Below are positions 53,664 through 60,899 of a DNA stretch of 64,000 bases, one piece after another. The notes below the pieces were generated by a model. The model worked only from the letters and a program-made list of their open reading frames with translations. It searched no databases and was not told the DNA's origin. The DNA is from Pseudarthrobacter sp. ATCC 49987 (GTDB lineage: Bacteria > Actinomycetota > Actinomycetes > Actinomycetales > Micrococcaceae). Location: positions 3,038,001 to 3,102,000 of the forward strand of contig NZ_JAABNS010000001.1 of NCBI RefSeq assembly GCF_009928425.1, given 5' to 3'. Made by a program: the position numbers and the translations under genes. Within the stretch, counting starts at the first letter, position 1. Every line of letters begins with the position of its first letter.

Positions 53664-55241
53664 ATGATGAACCTCACCGACATGGGTCTCGGCGCCCGGC
53701 TGGCCATCCATTACAAGGACTGTATTGCGTTCTGTACGAGCGCCAAGGGCGGCTTCTGGGTCATCTGGACCGGCACTCACTGGACTCAGGACGTGGACGG
53801 TGTCCTGGTTGAGTCCTTCGCCCGCACTGTCATTGCCTCCGTCAGTACCGACGAGGCAGAACATGCAAAGAACACCGACCCCGATGTGCTCAGCGCCCGG
53901 TCAGCCCTGGACCACGCCACCGCCTTGGGACAAGCACCAAAGGTGCTGCTGGCCCTCCAAGCAGCCCTCGAGGCCGCTGAGCAGAGGGCCGTCTACAACC
54001 GCAAACAGTTCGGCGAGCGTTGCGAAAACGGGATGATCCACATCACGGCAGCCATCAAGGCGGCCCAGGCTCACCTGACGGTCCCCGCCGAAAAGTTCGA
54101 CACCAACCCCTACCTGATGAACTTCAAAAACGGCACTCTCGACCTGCGAACCAAATCCCTCACCCCGCACGACCCAAAGCAGTACATCACCAAAGTCTGC
54201 GCCGTCGACTACGTACCCGCTGCGGAGAACACGGACATGGACCAGATCCTGGCCACCTTGGCCAAATCCGATCCAGGGCTTCCTCTGTTCCTGAAAAGGT
54301 ACCTCGGCAGCGCAACGACCGGTCTGTCCACCTCCAAGGTATTCCTGTATCTGAAGGGCGCAGCAGACGCCGGCAAGAGCACCCTGTTCCAGGCTTTCGC
54401 CCACGCACTCGGTGACGTGAACGGCGACGGCTACGGCCGGATCGTCTCCCCCTCCCTGTTCGCCCTCTCAAGCGACAGCGGCGAAAGCGCGCAACCGAAG
54501 CTGCACGACCTCATGGGCATCCTGTTCATCTTTCTGGACGAAGCAGAACGAGGGTTCATGAACCGCGAAACGATGAACAAGATGAGCGCCGGCGGCCAGA
54601 TGCAAACCCGGCAACTGCACGGAAAACCCGTCACTTGGAAGGCAAAATCCAAAATCGTGTTCGCCGGAAACGACTGGATGGGCATCCCCGACAACGACCC
54701 CGGCATCGCCCGGCGCCTCATCGCCTGCGAGCTCACCCACAAGCTCACCGCGGAAGAACTGGACGTAAACCTCCAGGACCGCATCGTGACCCCCGAGGCT
54801 ATGGAAGCCATCATGGCCTGGGCCGTCGACGGTGCCCACGATTGGATCCGTGAAGGCGCGGATCGCGCGGCCCTGCATCCTACCCCCGCCATGGAAGCGA
54901 CCTCCGCGCGCTATCTCACCACGGCGGACCCCCTTGAAGCCTGGTGGGACGCCTACATCATCGAAGTCGAGGAAGGAAGCGAGGAAGCCACCCAATACGT
55001 CCCACTGACCACCGCCCAGTTCCACGCGCGCTACGCCAAGTATTGCCGGGAGCACGGGACCAAAGTCAAAGTCGACGAACGACACTTTGCCGCAAGGCTC
55101 ACCGCCCGAGGATTTCCTGCCAAGCCGACCGCCGGAAAGTTCCGTCTCGGTGGCGCCATCTTGAATGCCGGGAAGTTCCGCCAAGGCATCCGACACATTG
55201 GCGCCACCACGGCCATCGGCATCGACCTCACCAACTTTTAG
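53664..55241 (+). CDS. D5/SF3-type DNA helicase (phage/plasmid primase C-terminal type)
   Basis: At least 525 residues. It has a D5_N-like start (DMGLGARLAIHYKD; GGFWVIWTGTHW), Walker A KGAADAGKSTLF near 231-242, Walker B ILFIFLDEAERGF and the following sensor region (KIVFAGNDWMGIPDNDPGIA). A winged-helix end follows. Such helicases work with a prim-pol, here the preceding gene, in replication of satellites and plasmids. The ATG at 53664 has no ribosome site. The frame is open from 53409 and GAAAGG lies before a GTC/ATC at 53463-53466, so the true protein may be about 67 residues longer with a Pro-rich N-terminus. Confidence 0.85.
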   Translation: MMNLTDMGLGARLAIHYKDCIAFCTSAKGGFWVIWTGTHWTQDVDGVLVESFARTVIASVSTDEAEHAKNTDPDVLSARSALDHATALGQAPKVLLALQAALEAAEQRAVYNRKQFGERCENGMIHITAAIKAAQAHLTVPAEKFDTNPYLMNFKNGTLDLRTKSLTPHDPKQYITKVCAVDYVPAAENTDMDQILATLAKSDPGLPLFLKRYLGSATTGLSTSKVFLYLKGAADAGKSTLFQAFAHALGDVNGDGYGRIVSPSLFALSSDSGESAQPKLHDLMGILFIFLDEAERGFMNRETMNKMSAGGQMQTRQLHGKPVTWKAKSKIVFAGNDWMGIPDNDPGIARRLIACELTHKLTAEELDVNLQDRIVTPEAMEAIMAWAVDGAHDWIREGADRAALHPTPAMEATSARYLTTADPLEAWWDAYIIEVEEGSEEATQYVPLTTAQFHARYAKYCREHGTKVKVDERHFAARLTARGFPAKPTAGKFRLGGAILNAGKFRQGIRHIGATTAIGIDLTNF

Positions 55242-55268
55242 ACCAGCGTCCGACCTCCCCTCACACTT

Positions 55269-55305
55269 CAGGCCCATCTGCACCCCCGCGTTGCAGATGG
55301 GCCTG
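55269..55305. terminator. Hairpin terminator after helicase
   Basis: Perfect 14-bp arms (CAGGCCCATCTGCA and complement) with a 9-nt loop, 27 nt after the helicase stop. It probably closes the replication unit. Confidence 0.78.
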
Positions 55306-55432
55306 GAGGACCTGACTCTCAAATGACCGCCGTCATCGACCGAGGCGCATAGGGGAAGCCAGAAACAGAATTTTTGATCCAACCACGAACCCCGGAGTCA
55401 CTATGATCACCGCCCCACCCAAGGAACAAAAC

Positions 55433-55900
55433 ATGAGCAGGACAGCACCGCCGGCCGGGACAGTACTTGTCCTCGTTTGGCACGACGACACGGAACACCG
55501 TCTCGGAATCCTCCCTGACGACCACGTCGACTTCATCGAGGACGTCCTGCTTGACGCCGGCATCCCCGTTGACCGCGAGAGCGGGGATGACTACCTCTGG
55601 ACCCAGAACAACATGTCAACACCCGTCCAAATCGCACTGCGCCTGGCCGGGCAGGAGGTCGTTTACCTCGACAAGACGGTCTACCGGTACTCGGTCGACA
55701 TCAAGTCCAAGGCCTCGGGCAAAACCTGCCAGCGCCTGACCGTTCACGCGCACACCGAAAAAGAAGCCCGCAAGATGGCAATGCTCGCATTCGAGCATCG
55801 CCACGGCGTTCACGATCCCACAAACTTCAAGCTTTCCGACTACGCCCCTGGGAGAGTCACGAAGGACTGCGACCCCGGACCTTTCAGCACCGCTATCTGA
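55433..55900 (+). CDS. Hypothetical protein
   Basis: A 155-residue soluble protein. The ATG at 55433 (MSRTAPPAGTVLVLVWHDDT) has AAGGAA upstream, while an earlier in-frame ATG at 55403 does not. It contains YSVDIKSKASGKTCQRLTVH, a beta-rich segment, and no motif I recognise. It lies after the replication module on the same strand, typical of accessory genes of small replicons. Confidence 0.68.
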   Translation: MSRTAPPAGTVLVLVWHDDTEHRLGILPDDHVDFIEDVLLDAGIPVDRESGDDYLWTQNNMSTPVQIALRLAGQEVVYLDKTVYRYSVDIKSKASGKTCQRLTVHAHTEKEARKMAMLAFEHRHGVHDPTNFKLSDYAPGRVTKDCDPGPFSTAI

Positions 55901-55962
55901 GACCCACAGCCCGGTGATTCGATCCCGGGGATAAGAACGCCTCACCCAGGACAGGAAAGACA

Positions 55963-56301
55963 ATGACCAAACAATCACTTAACCCGTTTCACGCTGTATT
56001 CAACGCGATGACACCCGAGGAGCAGAAAGAACATATCCGCGGCCACGCAGACATCGTGGAAGCATTCGTGGACCGCTTCAACCAAGAGCACGGCACTCGA
56101 GCCCACGTGATCGAGGAGGGTGTCTGGGGTAGCGCACAATTTTACGTCGCCCGAATCGGCGTCGACCGCAAAGGCTTCGCTATCGACCGCAAACACACCG
56201 TGATAGCGCAGACCGCGCACCTTGAGTACTACCTGGGACTCCTCCAAGCTGCACACGAGCTGCGCCAGATCTTTAGGTTGCATGGGGTTACAGACAGCTG
56301 A
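55963..56301 (+). CDS. Hypothetical protein
   Basis: A 112-residue protein with AGGAAAG before the ATG (MTKQSLNPFHAVFNAMTPEE). It is helical at the ends (EYYLGLLQAAHELRQIFRLH) with a short beta segment in the middle. I do not recognise it. It follows the 55433 gene by 62 nt. The 56302-56514 gap contains a tandem CTCGTAGCCCTG repeat at 56355 and nothing else clear. Confidence 0.65.
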   Translation: MTKQSLNPFHAVFNAMTPEEQKEHIRGHADIVEAFVDRFNQEHGTRAHVIEEGVWGSAQFYVARIGVDRKGFAIDRKHTVIAQTAHLEYYLGLLQAAHELRQIFRLHGVTDS

Positions 56302-56514
56302 GTTGGGGGTTCCCCTGGGGCGGCGAAGCGGTTCCGCGCTCTAAAGCTAAAGGACTCGTAGCCCTGCTCGTAGCCCTGCAGCGATGGAGTCCTCCAGGCA
56401 ATGATCGACGCTTGGAGCTAGACATCGATCGAGAACCATTCCCAAACCATGACCCCTGCAGTCAGCGGTCTGCACCGAACACGTGTGTCACAGATTAGCA
56501 ATCGTACGAGCCCG

Positions 56515-57165
56515 TTAGACAGTTTCTGCTAGATGAGCGTTCGTGGAAGCAGCATTCTTTACGTCGTCGGTGAAGAGCTGCAACAGAGAAAGCACGTCCT
56601 GATGAAGGGTGAGGAAGTCATCAGCTTTGAGCTCCAAGAACTTTCCATGTGCGATCGTATTTCTTCGGTTAACAAGCTCCTCGTCAATCATGTTCGCTCG
56701 AGTGGAGTACTCCGAACGCCGCGGTAAGCCCAGGCGCTCTACTACACCACTCAAGACCTTTGACGAGAGGTTGCTTTGGGTTTGCACAAGGTCCTCGGAA
56801 AGACGGGCCTTACCCGCGAAACCCTCGATCAGGAACGAAGCGAACTCGTTGTGAATCGCTGGCGTCGATGCTTCTTCTATCGAGGAGATCTTCACCTTCA
56901 GTGCATTGCCGAGGAACGCAGCGCTGAGCTGAGCGTAAGTCGGGCTCTGGCTGTTGACATAGCGAATATACAACTGAGCGACGCTCTTGACCCAACCCTC
57001 CCAGTGCGCGTACAGGATGAGCACGCCCGATCGCAGGTTGGCAGTCTGACTCGACCCCGAGGACTGCTGCACGAGCTTTCGCGCCGTAGTGAGTTCGTGC
57101 TTACGCCAGGCTGTCTCTTCGGAGATAGCGTCTTCCAACGCCTCGAGGGTCCGGATCTTTGCCAT
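56515..57165 (-). CDS. MAE_28990/MAE_18760-like HEPN nuclease
   Basis: A 216-residue HEPN protein. The RxxxxH ribonuclease motif is visible in RRNTIAHG (Arg168, His173), and ILYAHWEGWVKSVAQLYIRY (50-69) is the conserved helix of this family. HEPN RNases of this type are predicted defence or toxin effectors. Its ATG shares one base with the stop of the DUF262 gene (TGATG), so the two proteins are translationally coupled and probably work together. Confidence 0.82.
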   Translation of the reverse strand: MAKIRTLEALEDAISEETAWRKHELTTARKLVQQSSGSSQTANLRSGVLILYAHWEGWVKSVAQLYIRYVNSQSPTYAQLSAAFLGNALKVKISSIEEASTPAIHNEFASFLIEGFAGKARLSEDLVQTQSNLSSKVLSGVVERLGLPRRSEYSTRANMIDEELVNRRNTIAHGKFLELKADDFLTLHQDVLSLLQLFTDDVKNAASTNAHLAETV

Positions 57166-58256
57166 CAGGAACTGAGGATCTCGCGCCCTTTGGGCACCAT
57201 CAACCGCAGGCGTGCCTCCGTCGACTTCCCTGTGGCGAACTTCTTAGTCATCTCCGGTTCATTCCAGAAGTCGATAGCGGCTTCGCGTAAGTTTGGCCGA
57301 GGTGTCCTGCCCTCCTTGAGGAGATAGCCGAGACCGACCGCGAGCGCCTCAAAGGAAGTGTTCAGGAACCCTCCCGTAAACCTCCCCTTCTGAGCATCCC
57401 AACGCCGGAGGACATCCTCGTCGGCGGCATGGAGCTTATCGAACGTCTCCTCAAATACACCACCCAGGCGGTCTTTGGAGTCGCTCGAGAAATTCAGTGC
57501 CAAGGCACCTGAGAACTCCTCCAGTTCGTCTTGGAAATTGCGAATTTCAGCTATCTCTTCGTTTGATTTCGTGTGCAGGAACAGGAACCGGAGTGCGAGC
57601 TCTTCGTCGTATTTCTTTGCCTTGTCAGCGTCAGGCAGCCGCAGGAGAGAGACGAACGACTCTCGGCCCGCGAGTTCACTTAGCCATGCGACAAAGTCAG
57701 GGTTTACTCCCACTAGCTGCGCGTTTCGTATCTCCTGATTAGAGAGCCTGGATCCGAACGAATTCAGACGCTGGAAGAGATCGAACTTGGTCTTGGGGTC
57801 TGAGCCTCGCTGGACGATCTTAAGGTCGATCTTCGCACGCTTTATGTCCAGTCTTTGAGCTGGAGTGAGAGACGATTGCGTCTCTGAGTCCCACACCGCG
57901 CCCTCCAGTGACGGGAGATACTTCGTCGCGGTCAATTCGAGGGGAGGAAACTCTTCAGTGTCGAGCAGACCTTGGAGTTGCAGAAGGGTGCTAACTCGCT
58001 GCAAACCGTCGACGAGCTCCCACTTGCCACCCTCATCCTGAACGACAAAAATCGACGGCAACGGAATCCCTATGAGTATGCTCTCGATCAGTCGCGACTT
58101 CTGAGAATCATCCCAACGGAACAGTCGCTGAAACGGTGGACGGATCACAAGCTCACCGTCACGGTAAAGATTGGTTAGCTCCCCAATACTCATCGGATAA
58201 CCGTCCGTATGGATGGTCCGGCGCGCCGCCTCGAGTTCCGAATCTAGAGTTGTCAT
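57165..58256 (-). CDS. DUF262 protein (GmrS/ParB-like NTPase-nuclease fold)
   Basis: A 363-residue protein with the DUF262 signature: VIRPPFQRLFRWDDSQKSRL (38-57) and the ParB-like VDGLQR motif (82-87). It is shorter than GmrSD-type fusions and has no DUF1524/HNH C-terminus, so cleavage would have to come from another protein; the coupled HEPN RNase is the obvious candidate. The start is placed at the ATG at 58256 (MTTLDSELEAARRTIH); the frame runs back to 58364, but that part reads unlike a protein N-terminus. No strong ribosome site is visible. Confidence 0.8.
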   Translation of the reverse strand: MTTLDSELEAARRTIHTDGYPMSIGELTNLYRDGELVIRPPFQRLFRWDDSQKSRLIESILIGIPLPSIFVVQDEGGKWELVDGLQRVSTLLQLQGLLDTEEFPPLELTATKYLPSLEGAVWDSETQSSLTPAQRLDIKRAKIDLKIVQRGSDPKTKFDLFQRLNSFGSRLSNQEIRNAQLVGVNPDFVAWLSELAGRESFVSLLRLPDADKAKKYDEELALRFLFLHTKSNEEIAEIRNFQDELEEFSGALALNFSSDSKDRLGGVFEETFDKLHAADEDVLRRWDAQKGRFTGGFLNTSFEALAVGLGYLLKEGRTPRPNLREAAIDFWNEPEMTKKFATGKSTEARLRLMVPKGREILSS

Positions 58257-58369
58257 TTGTGCGAAAATCACCAATCTTTTCCCAAGTGTCACCTCGGGGC
58301 GTGGCAGGGGCAGTGTCGCCTCGATGTTACCCCACTGCTCGCTTTCTAGGTCCGCCGCTCGCATAGGTT

Positions 58370-58543
58370 CTAGACACTCGCCAGTAGCCCCATGAAGGCC
58401 AACGCCGGAGCGGTAATTCGGCCAACGGGAAAGATCGCGGACGTCCGCCTCAACGATTCGAGGGACAGCTCTTCGCCGAACTCCGCACGTGCAATGTAGG
58501 AGAGGTTAGACGAAAGGTCGGCCAAGGTGGCTTGATAGCCCAT
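58370..58543 (-). CDS. Small possible ORF
   Basis: A 57-codon frame (MGYQATLADLSSNLSYIARA, then EFGEELSLESLRR) ending in a hydrophobic stretch (TAPALAFMGLLASV). Composition looks protein-like, but there is no clear ribosome site and no family I know. It may be a remnant. The 58544-58928 stretch holds no other gene I can support. Confidence 0.3.
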   Translation of the reverse strand: MGYQATLADLSSNLSYIARAEFGEELSLESLRRTSAIFPVGRITAPALAFMGLLASV

Positions 58544-58928
58544 GCCACACAGCCAGCGGCTGTAGCGACCAGGCCCCCGCCAATATCCAGTACGTGCCCC
58601 GATTTTGGCAGGTCCATGGATGGCGGGTCGGGGTTAGGACAGCAGCCAACTCGAGAGCCGCCGGGAGGCCGACTCTCCGAGGAGCCGCCTTGGTGGTCGC
58701 GACATCCTTGTGGCCGGCCTCGTTGGCCTGGTCCTGGGCGGGATACAGGTCTCCCGGACGATTTACGATCAGACCATGACCAACGCCTCAACAACTTTAG
58801 CTTCGTGAGGGCCAAGGCATCCGGGACAAGCATGGGTCGTGACTTCCAGAATATCGACCTTGAACAAATGAATATCTCCGATCTGAGCCTGGATTCGTCC
58901 AACTTCCACAGAAATTCCCTGCAAACAG

Positions 58929-58959
58929 TGGAGCTAAGGAGATTCGAACTCCTGACCTC
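58929..58959 (-). other. tRNA 3'-end fragment (T-arm and acceptor strand)
   Basis: On the minus strand it reads AGGTCAGGAGTTCGAATCTC followed by CTTAGCTCCAC, a normal T-arm plus acceptor 3' strand. No matching 5' half is present. The sequence differs from tRNA-Thr, so it is not part of the current attachment sites. It may be a relic of an older integration. Confidence 0.55.
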
Positions 58960-59005
58960 TTCGATGTGATCCGTCCTCAACTCGGCGCGGACGGATCACA
59001 TCGAA
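58960..59005. terminator. Hairpin after integrase gene
   Basis: Perfect 17-bp arms (TTCGATGTGATCCGTCC and complement) with a 12-nt loop, 36 nt past the integrase stop. It probably terminates excisionase-integrase transcription. It abuts the tRNA fragment. Confidence 0.7.
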
Positions 59006-59040
59006 CGGGTCGGCATGCCTCTCCTGGAGTCTGCGTGGAT

Positions 59041-60306
59041 TCAGCCGATGTCCGCAGGCAGCCGGCTCGGATTCGGCTTTGGCGCGAGCCGCTCCAGGAC
59101 CGTTGTGTAATCCGCCACGTCCCTTAGCCTCTCGATGTAGGCGGCGTGGGTCATGGAGACGTCGGCGTGACCAAGCATGGCGGCAGCGGCTCCGTCGGTC
59201 AGCTCCCTAGCGAGAAGGGACGCAACCGTTCGCCGAAAGGCGTGCGGAGTGATGACTGCCGTGTTCTCCATGTTGGAGGCGGTCAGTGCGGAACGCAGCT
59301 GCCTCCGTACGCTTGACGCTTGAACGTAGGTGCCGGTCCTGGACCAGAAGAGGGCCCCGGCCTTGTTGATCTCCGGAGATTCGAGACTCCTGCGGATGAG
59401 TACGTCGACGACAAACCGAGGCACTGGGATGACCCGTTCGCTGCTGCGGCTCTTGAGGAAGCTCTGGCGGTACTTGGGGCCGTGACGAGGCTCCACCAGC
59501 GTTCCGGTGAGTGCGATCTTTCCGACGTCGCCTGACAGGTCGATGTCTTCCAAACGGATTGCCAGGACCTCCCCGATGCGTGCCCCGGTGCCGATCAGAA
59601 CATCAACGACATCTGCCAGTACGTTGCTGGGGCGGGGACCGAAGTGGCCGGGTTCTGTCCGCCAAATCCGGACAGCTTCGCGAACATCGTGCAGGGTAGC
59701 CGCGCTCAAGCTAACGGGCTTCTTCCGGACCCTGTTCAGCCGATCGACCTCACGCACCGGATTGCCACCCACGTACAGGTCGTGCCTGATGGCGTAGGAC
59801 ATGATCTGCGTCAGCACCGTTTTGGCCAGCCGGGCATTCGTATGCCCTTTCCCGTCCACTACCAGGGACCGCAGGAAGGCGTCACAGGTGGAGGTGTTGA
59901 TTTCATTGATCTTCAGCGCACCGAGAGCGGGCTCGATGAGGCGGTAGATGAGCCCTTCGTACTGGTCCCAAGTCTGGCGCCGGATACCGCCCGCGCTGGT
60001 AGCCGCGACCATATTCCCGTTGTCGTCGACAACGACTTTAGGAACCTCGATGCTGGCGAGCCACTTCTCGGCAACGTCGTTCAGCGGAGGGTTCGCGGTC
60101 ACTCGACCTGCGAGCAGCTGGCGCTCTTTCATGGACGCCAGCAGGGCTGTCTCGGCTTTGCCCTTGGTTGACCCGAACTTGCTGTAGCTCCGCGTGACAC
60201 CGTCCCAGCCACGGAACCTACAACTGGCCCGCCATTTTCCGGACGCTGCGTCTTTCTTGGCACTGACCGTTCCCCAGGCACCAACCGGGAGGCTCGACCG
60301 CCCCAT
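59041..60306 (-). CDS. int: Tyrosine-type site-specific integrase
   Basis: A 421-residue tyrosine recombinase with an N-terminal arm-binding domain, a core-binding domain and a C-terminal catalytic domain. The catalytic set is complete: Arg243 in GTGARIGEVLAIR, Lys near 286, His355 and Arg358 in TPHAFRR, His380 in LGHADVSMTH and Tyr390 in AAYIERL. It lies 366 nt from the intact tRNA-Thr, the usual place for tRNA-targeting integrases. The start is taken at the ATG at 60306, which shares one base with the excisionase stop (TGATG). A longer frame to 60339 overlaps that gene. Confidence 0.95.
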   Translation of the reverse strand: MGRSSLPVGAWGTVSAKKDAASGKWRASCRFRGWDGVTRSYSKFGSTKGKAETALLASMKERQLLAGRVTANPPLNDVAEKWLASIEVPKVVVDDNGNMVAATSAGGIRRQTWDQYEGLIYRLIEPALGALKINEINTSTCDAFLRSLVVDGKGHTNARLAKTVLTQIMSYAIRHDLYVGGNPVREVDRLNRVRKKPVSLSAATLHDVREAVRIWRTEPGHFGPRPSNVLADVVDVLIGTGARIGEVLAIRLEDIDLSGDVGKIALTGTLVEPRHGPKYRQSFLKSRSSERVIPVPRFVVDVLIRRSLESPEINKAGALFWSRTGTYVQASSVRRQLRSALTASNMENTAVITPHAFRRTVASLLARELTDGAAAAMLGHADVSMTHAAYIERLRDVADYTTVLERLAPKPNPSRLPADIG

Positions 60307-60533
60307 CAGGCCGCAGCCTTCGAAGTTCTGCCGATCCAAGCCTCGACAGCGGCCCGGTCGTAGCGGACGACGCTATGGAGTTTCAAGGCCTTCGGTCCGA
60401 TCCCGGCGGAGCGCCAGTTCCGGAGGGTCTTGGGCGCCACCTGCAGCCAGACGGCCACTTCCTCGGTGGTCAGGAGCTGCACTGCGTTGCCTTGGTCCGT
60501 TGCCGGTGCCAAGGTCTTTCTGCTTGTCTGCAT
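60306..60533 (-). CDS. Excisionase-like helix-turn-helix protein
   Basis: A 75-residue MerR/AlpA-type winged-helix protein: LLTTEEVAVWLQVAPKTLRN, then WRSAGIGPKALKLHSVVRYD, AAVEAWI. This is the standard recombination directionality factor fold next to an integrase, with which it is translationally coupled. Confidence 0.88.
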   Translation of the reverse strand: MQTSRKTLAPATDQGNAVQLLTTEEVAVWLQVAPKTLRNWRSAGIGPKALKLHSVVRYDRAAVEAWIGRTSKAAA

Positions 60534-60583
60534 GGCTTCCCCTATGCAGCCCGGGAGCCGACGGGCCTATGCCGTCTTCCTGA

Positions 60584-60605
60584 AAGCGTGTCGTAAGCGT
60601 GTAGT
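60584..60605 (+). repeat. Right tandem 11-mers, probable integrase arm site
   Basis: AAGCGTGTCGT then AAGCGTGTAGT, matching the left-end tandem at 39045-39066. It lies between the excisionase start and the right attachment site. Confidence 0.6.
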
Positions 60606-60622
60606 GCCCTGTTTTCGCGCAC

Positions 60623-60667
60623 AAAAAACCCCTCCGTTCCGGGCAAAACCGCCGGAACGGAGGGGTT
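60623..60667 (-). terminator. Terminator downstream of tRNA-Thr
   Basis: Perfect 16-bp arms (AACCCCTCCGTTCCGG and complement) with a 9-nt loop, followed on the minus strand by six T. It was supplied by the element and replaces the host terminator now left at 38836-38884. Confidence 0.88.
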
Positions 60668-60671
60668 CGTG

Positions 60672-60708
60672 GGGCCCCCTGTCGGATTCGAACCGACGAC
60701 CCCCGCTT
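60672..60708. repeat. Right attachment site within tRNA-Thr
   Basis: Identical over 37 bp to 38892-38928 and overlaps the 3' half of the intact tRNA. The element thus restores a functional tRNA end on integration. Confidence 0.92.
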
Positions 60709-60746
60709 TACAAGAGCGGTGCTCTGGCCAACTGAGCTAAGGAGGC
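60673..60746 (-). tRNA. tRNA-Thr (anticodon UGU)
   Basis: A complete cloverleaf: acceptor GCCTCCT pairs with AGGGGGC, D-arm AGCTCAGTTGGCCAGAGC, anticodon arm CCGCT-CTTGTAA-AGCGG with TGT anticodon, and T-arm TTCGAATC. CCA appears encoded (60672-60670). It hosts the integrative element in its 3' end. Confidence 0.95.
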
Positions 60747-60832
60747 ATTCCTGTGCGCCAGCTGGCACCGGGCCACGATGAGGGGCCAGGCGCCATGGCG
60801 CTAGATAAGGTTAGCCCACGGATGCCCGGGGA

Positions 60833-60872
60833 TAAAAACAGGCCCGGCTCCGGAAGAAGCCGGAACCGGGCC
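60833..60872 (-). terminator. Terminator after the DsbA-like gene
   Basis: A 12-13-bp stem (60841-60853 with 60860-60872, one mismatch) followed on the minus strand by TGTTTTTAT. It lies 28 nt beyond the stop of the thioredoxin-fold gene. Confidence 0.8.
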
Positions 60873-60899
60873 CGCGGTTTTGCTGTTGGACGCTGCCGC

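Larger units (their letters stand above)
38892..60708. mobile_element. Integrative element in tRNA-Thr, about 21.8 kb, with defence cargo
   Basis: The element is bounded by a 37-bp perfect direct repeat that is the 3' part of tRNA-Thr(UGU). Excisionase and tyrosine integrase lie next to the intact tRNA. Tandem 11-mers, probably integrase arm sites, lie inside both ends. It encodes a primase-polymerase and a D5-type helicase, a serine recombinase, an IS701-family insertion, and cargo resembling anti-phage systems. No capsid, tail, terminase, relaxase or FtsK-like gene is visible. It therefore looks like a satellite or an integrated replicon rather than a prophage or ICE. Confidence 0.9.

Noticed and set aside
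58450..58980. 176-codon minus-strand frame over the tRNA fragment
   Set aside because: Part of its translation (EVRSSNLL) is merely tRNA T-arm sequence read as protein, and the rest has no family resemblance.
38892..60708. Complete prophage or conjugative element
   Set aside because: No terminase, portal, capsid, tail, lysis, relaxase, FtsK/TraB-like or type IV secretion gene can be found in the interval.
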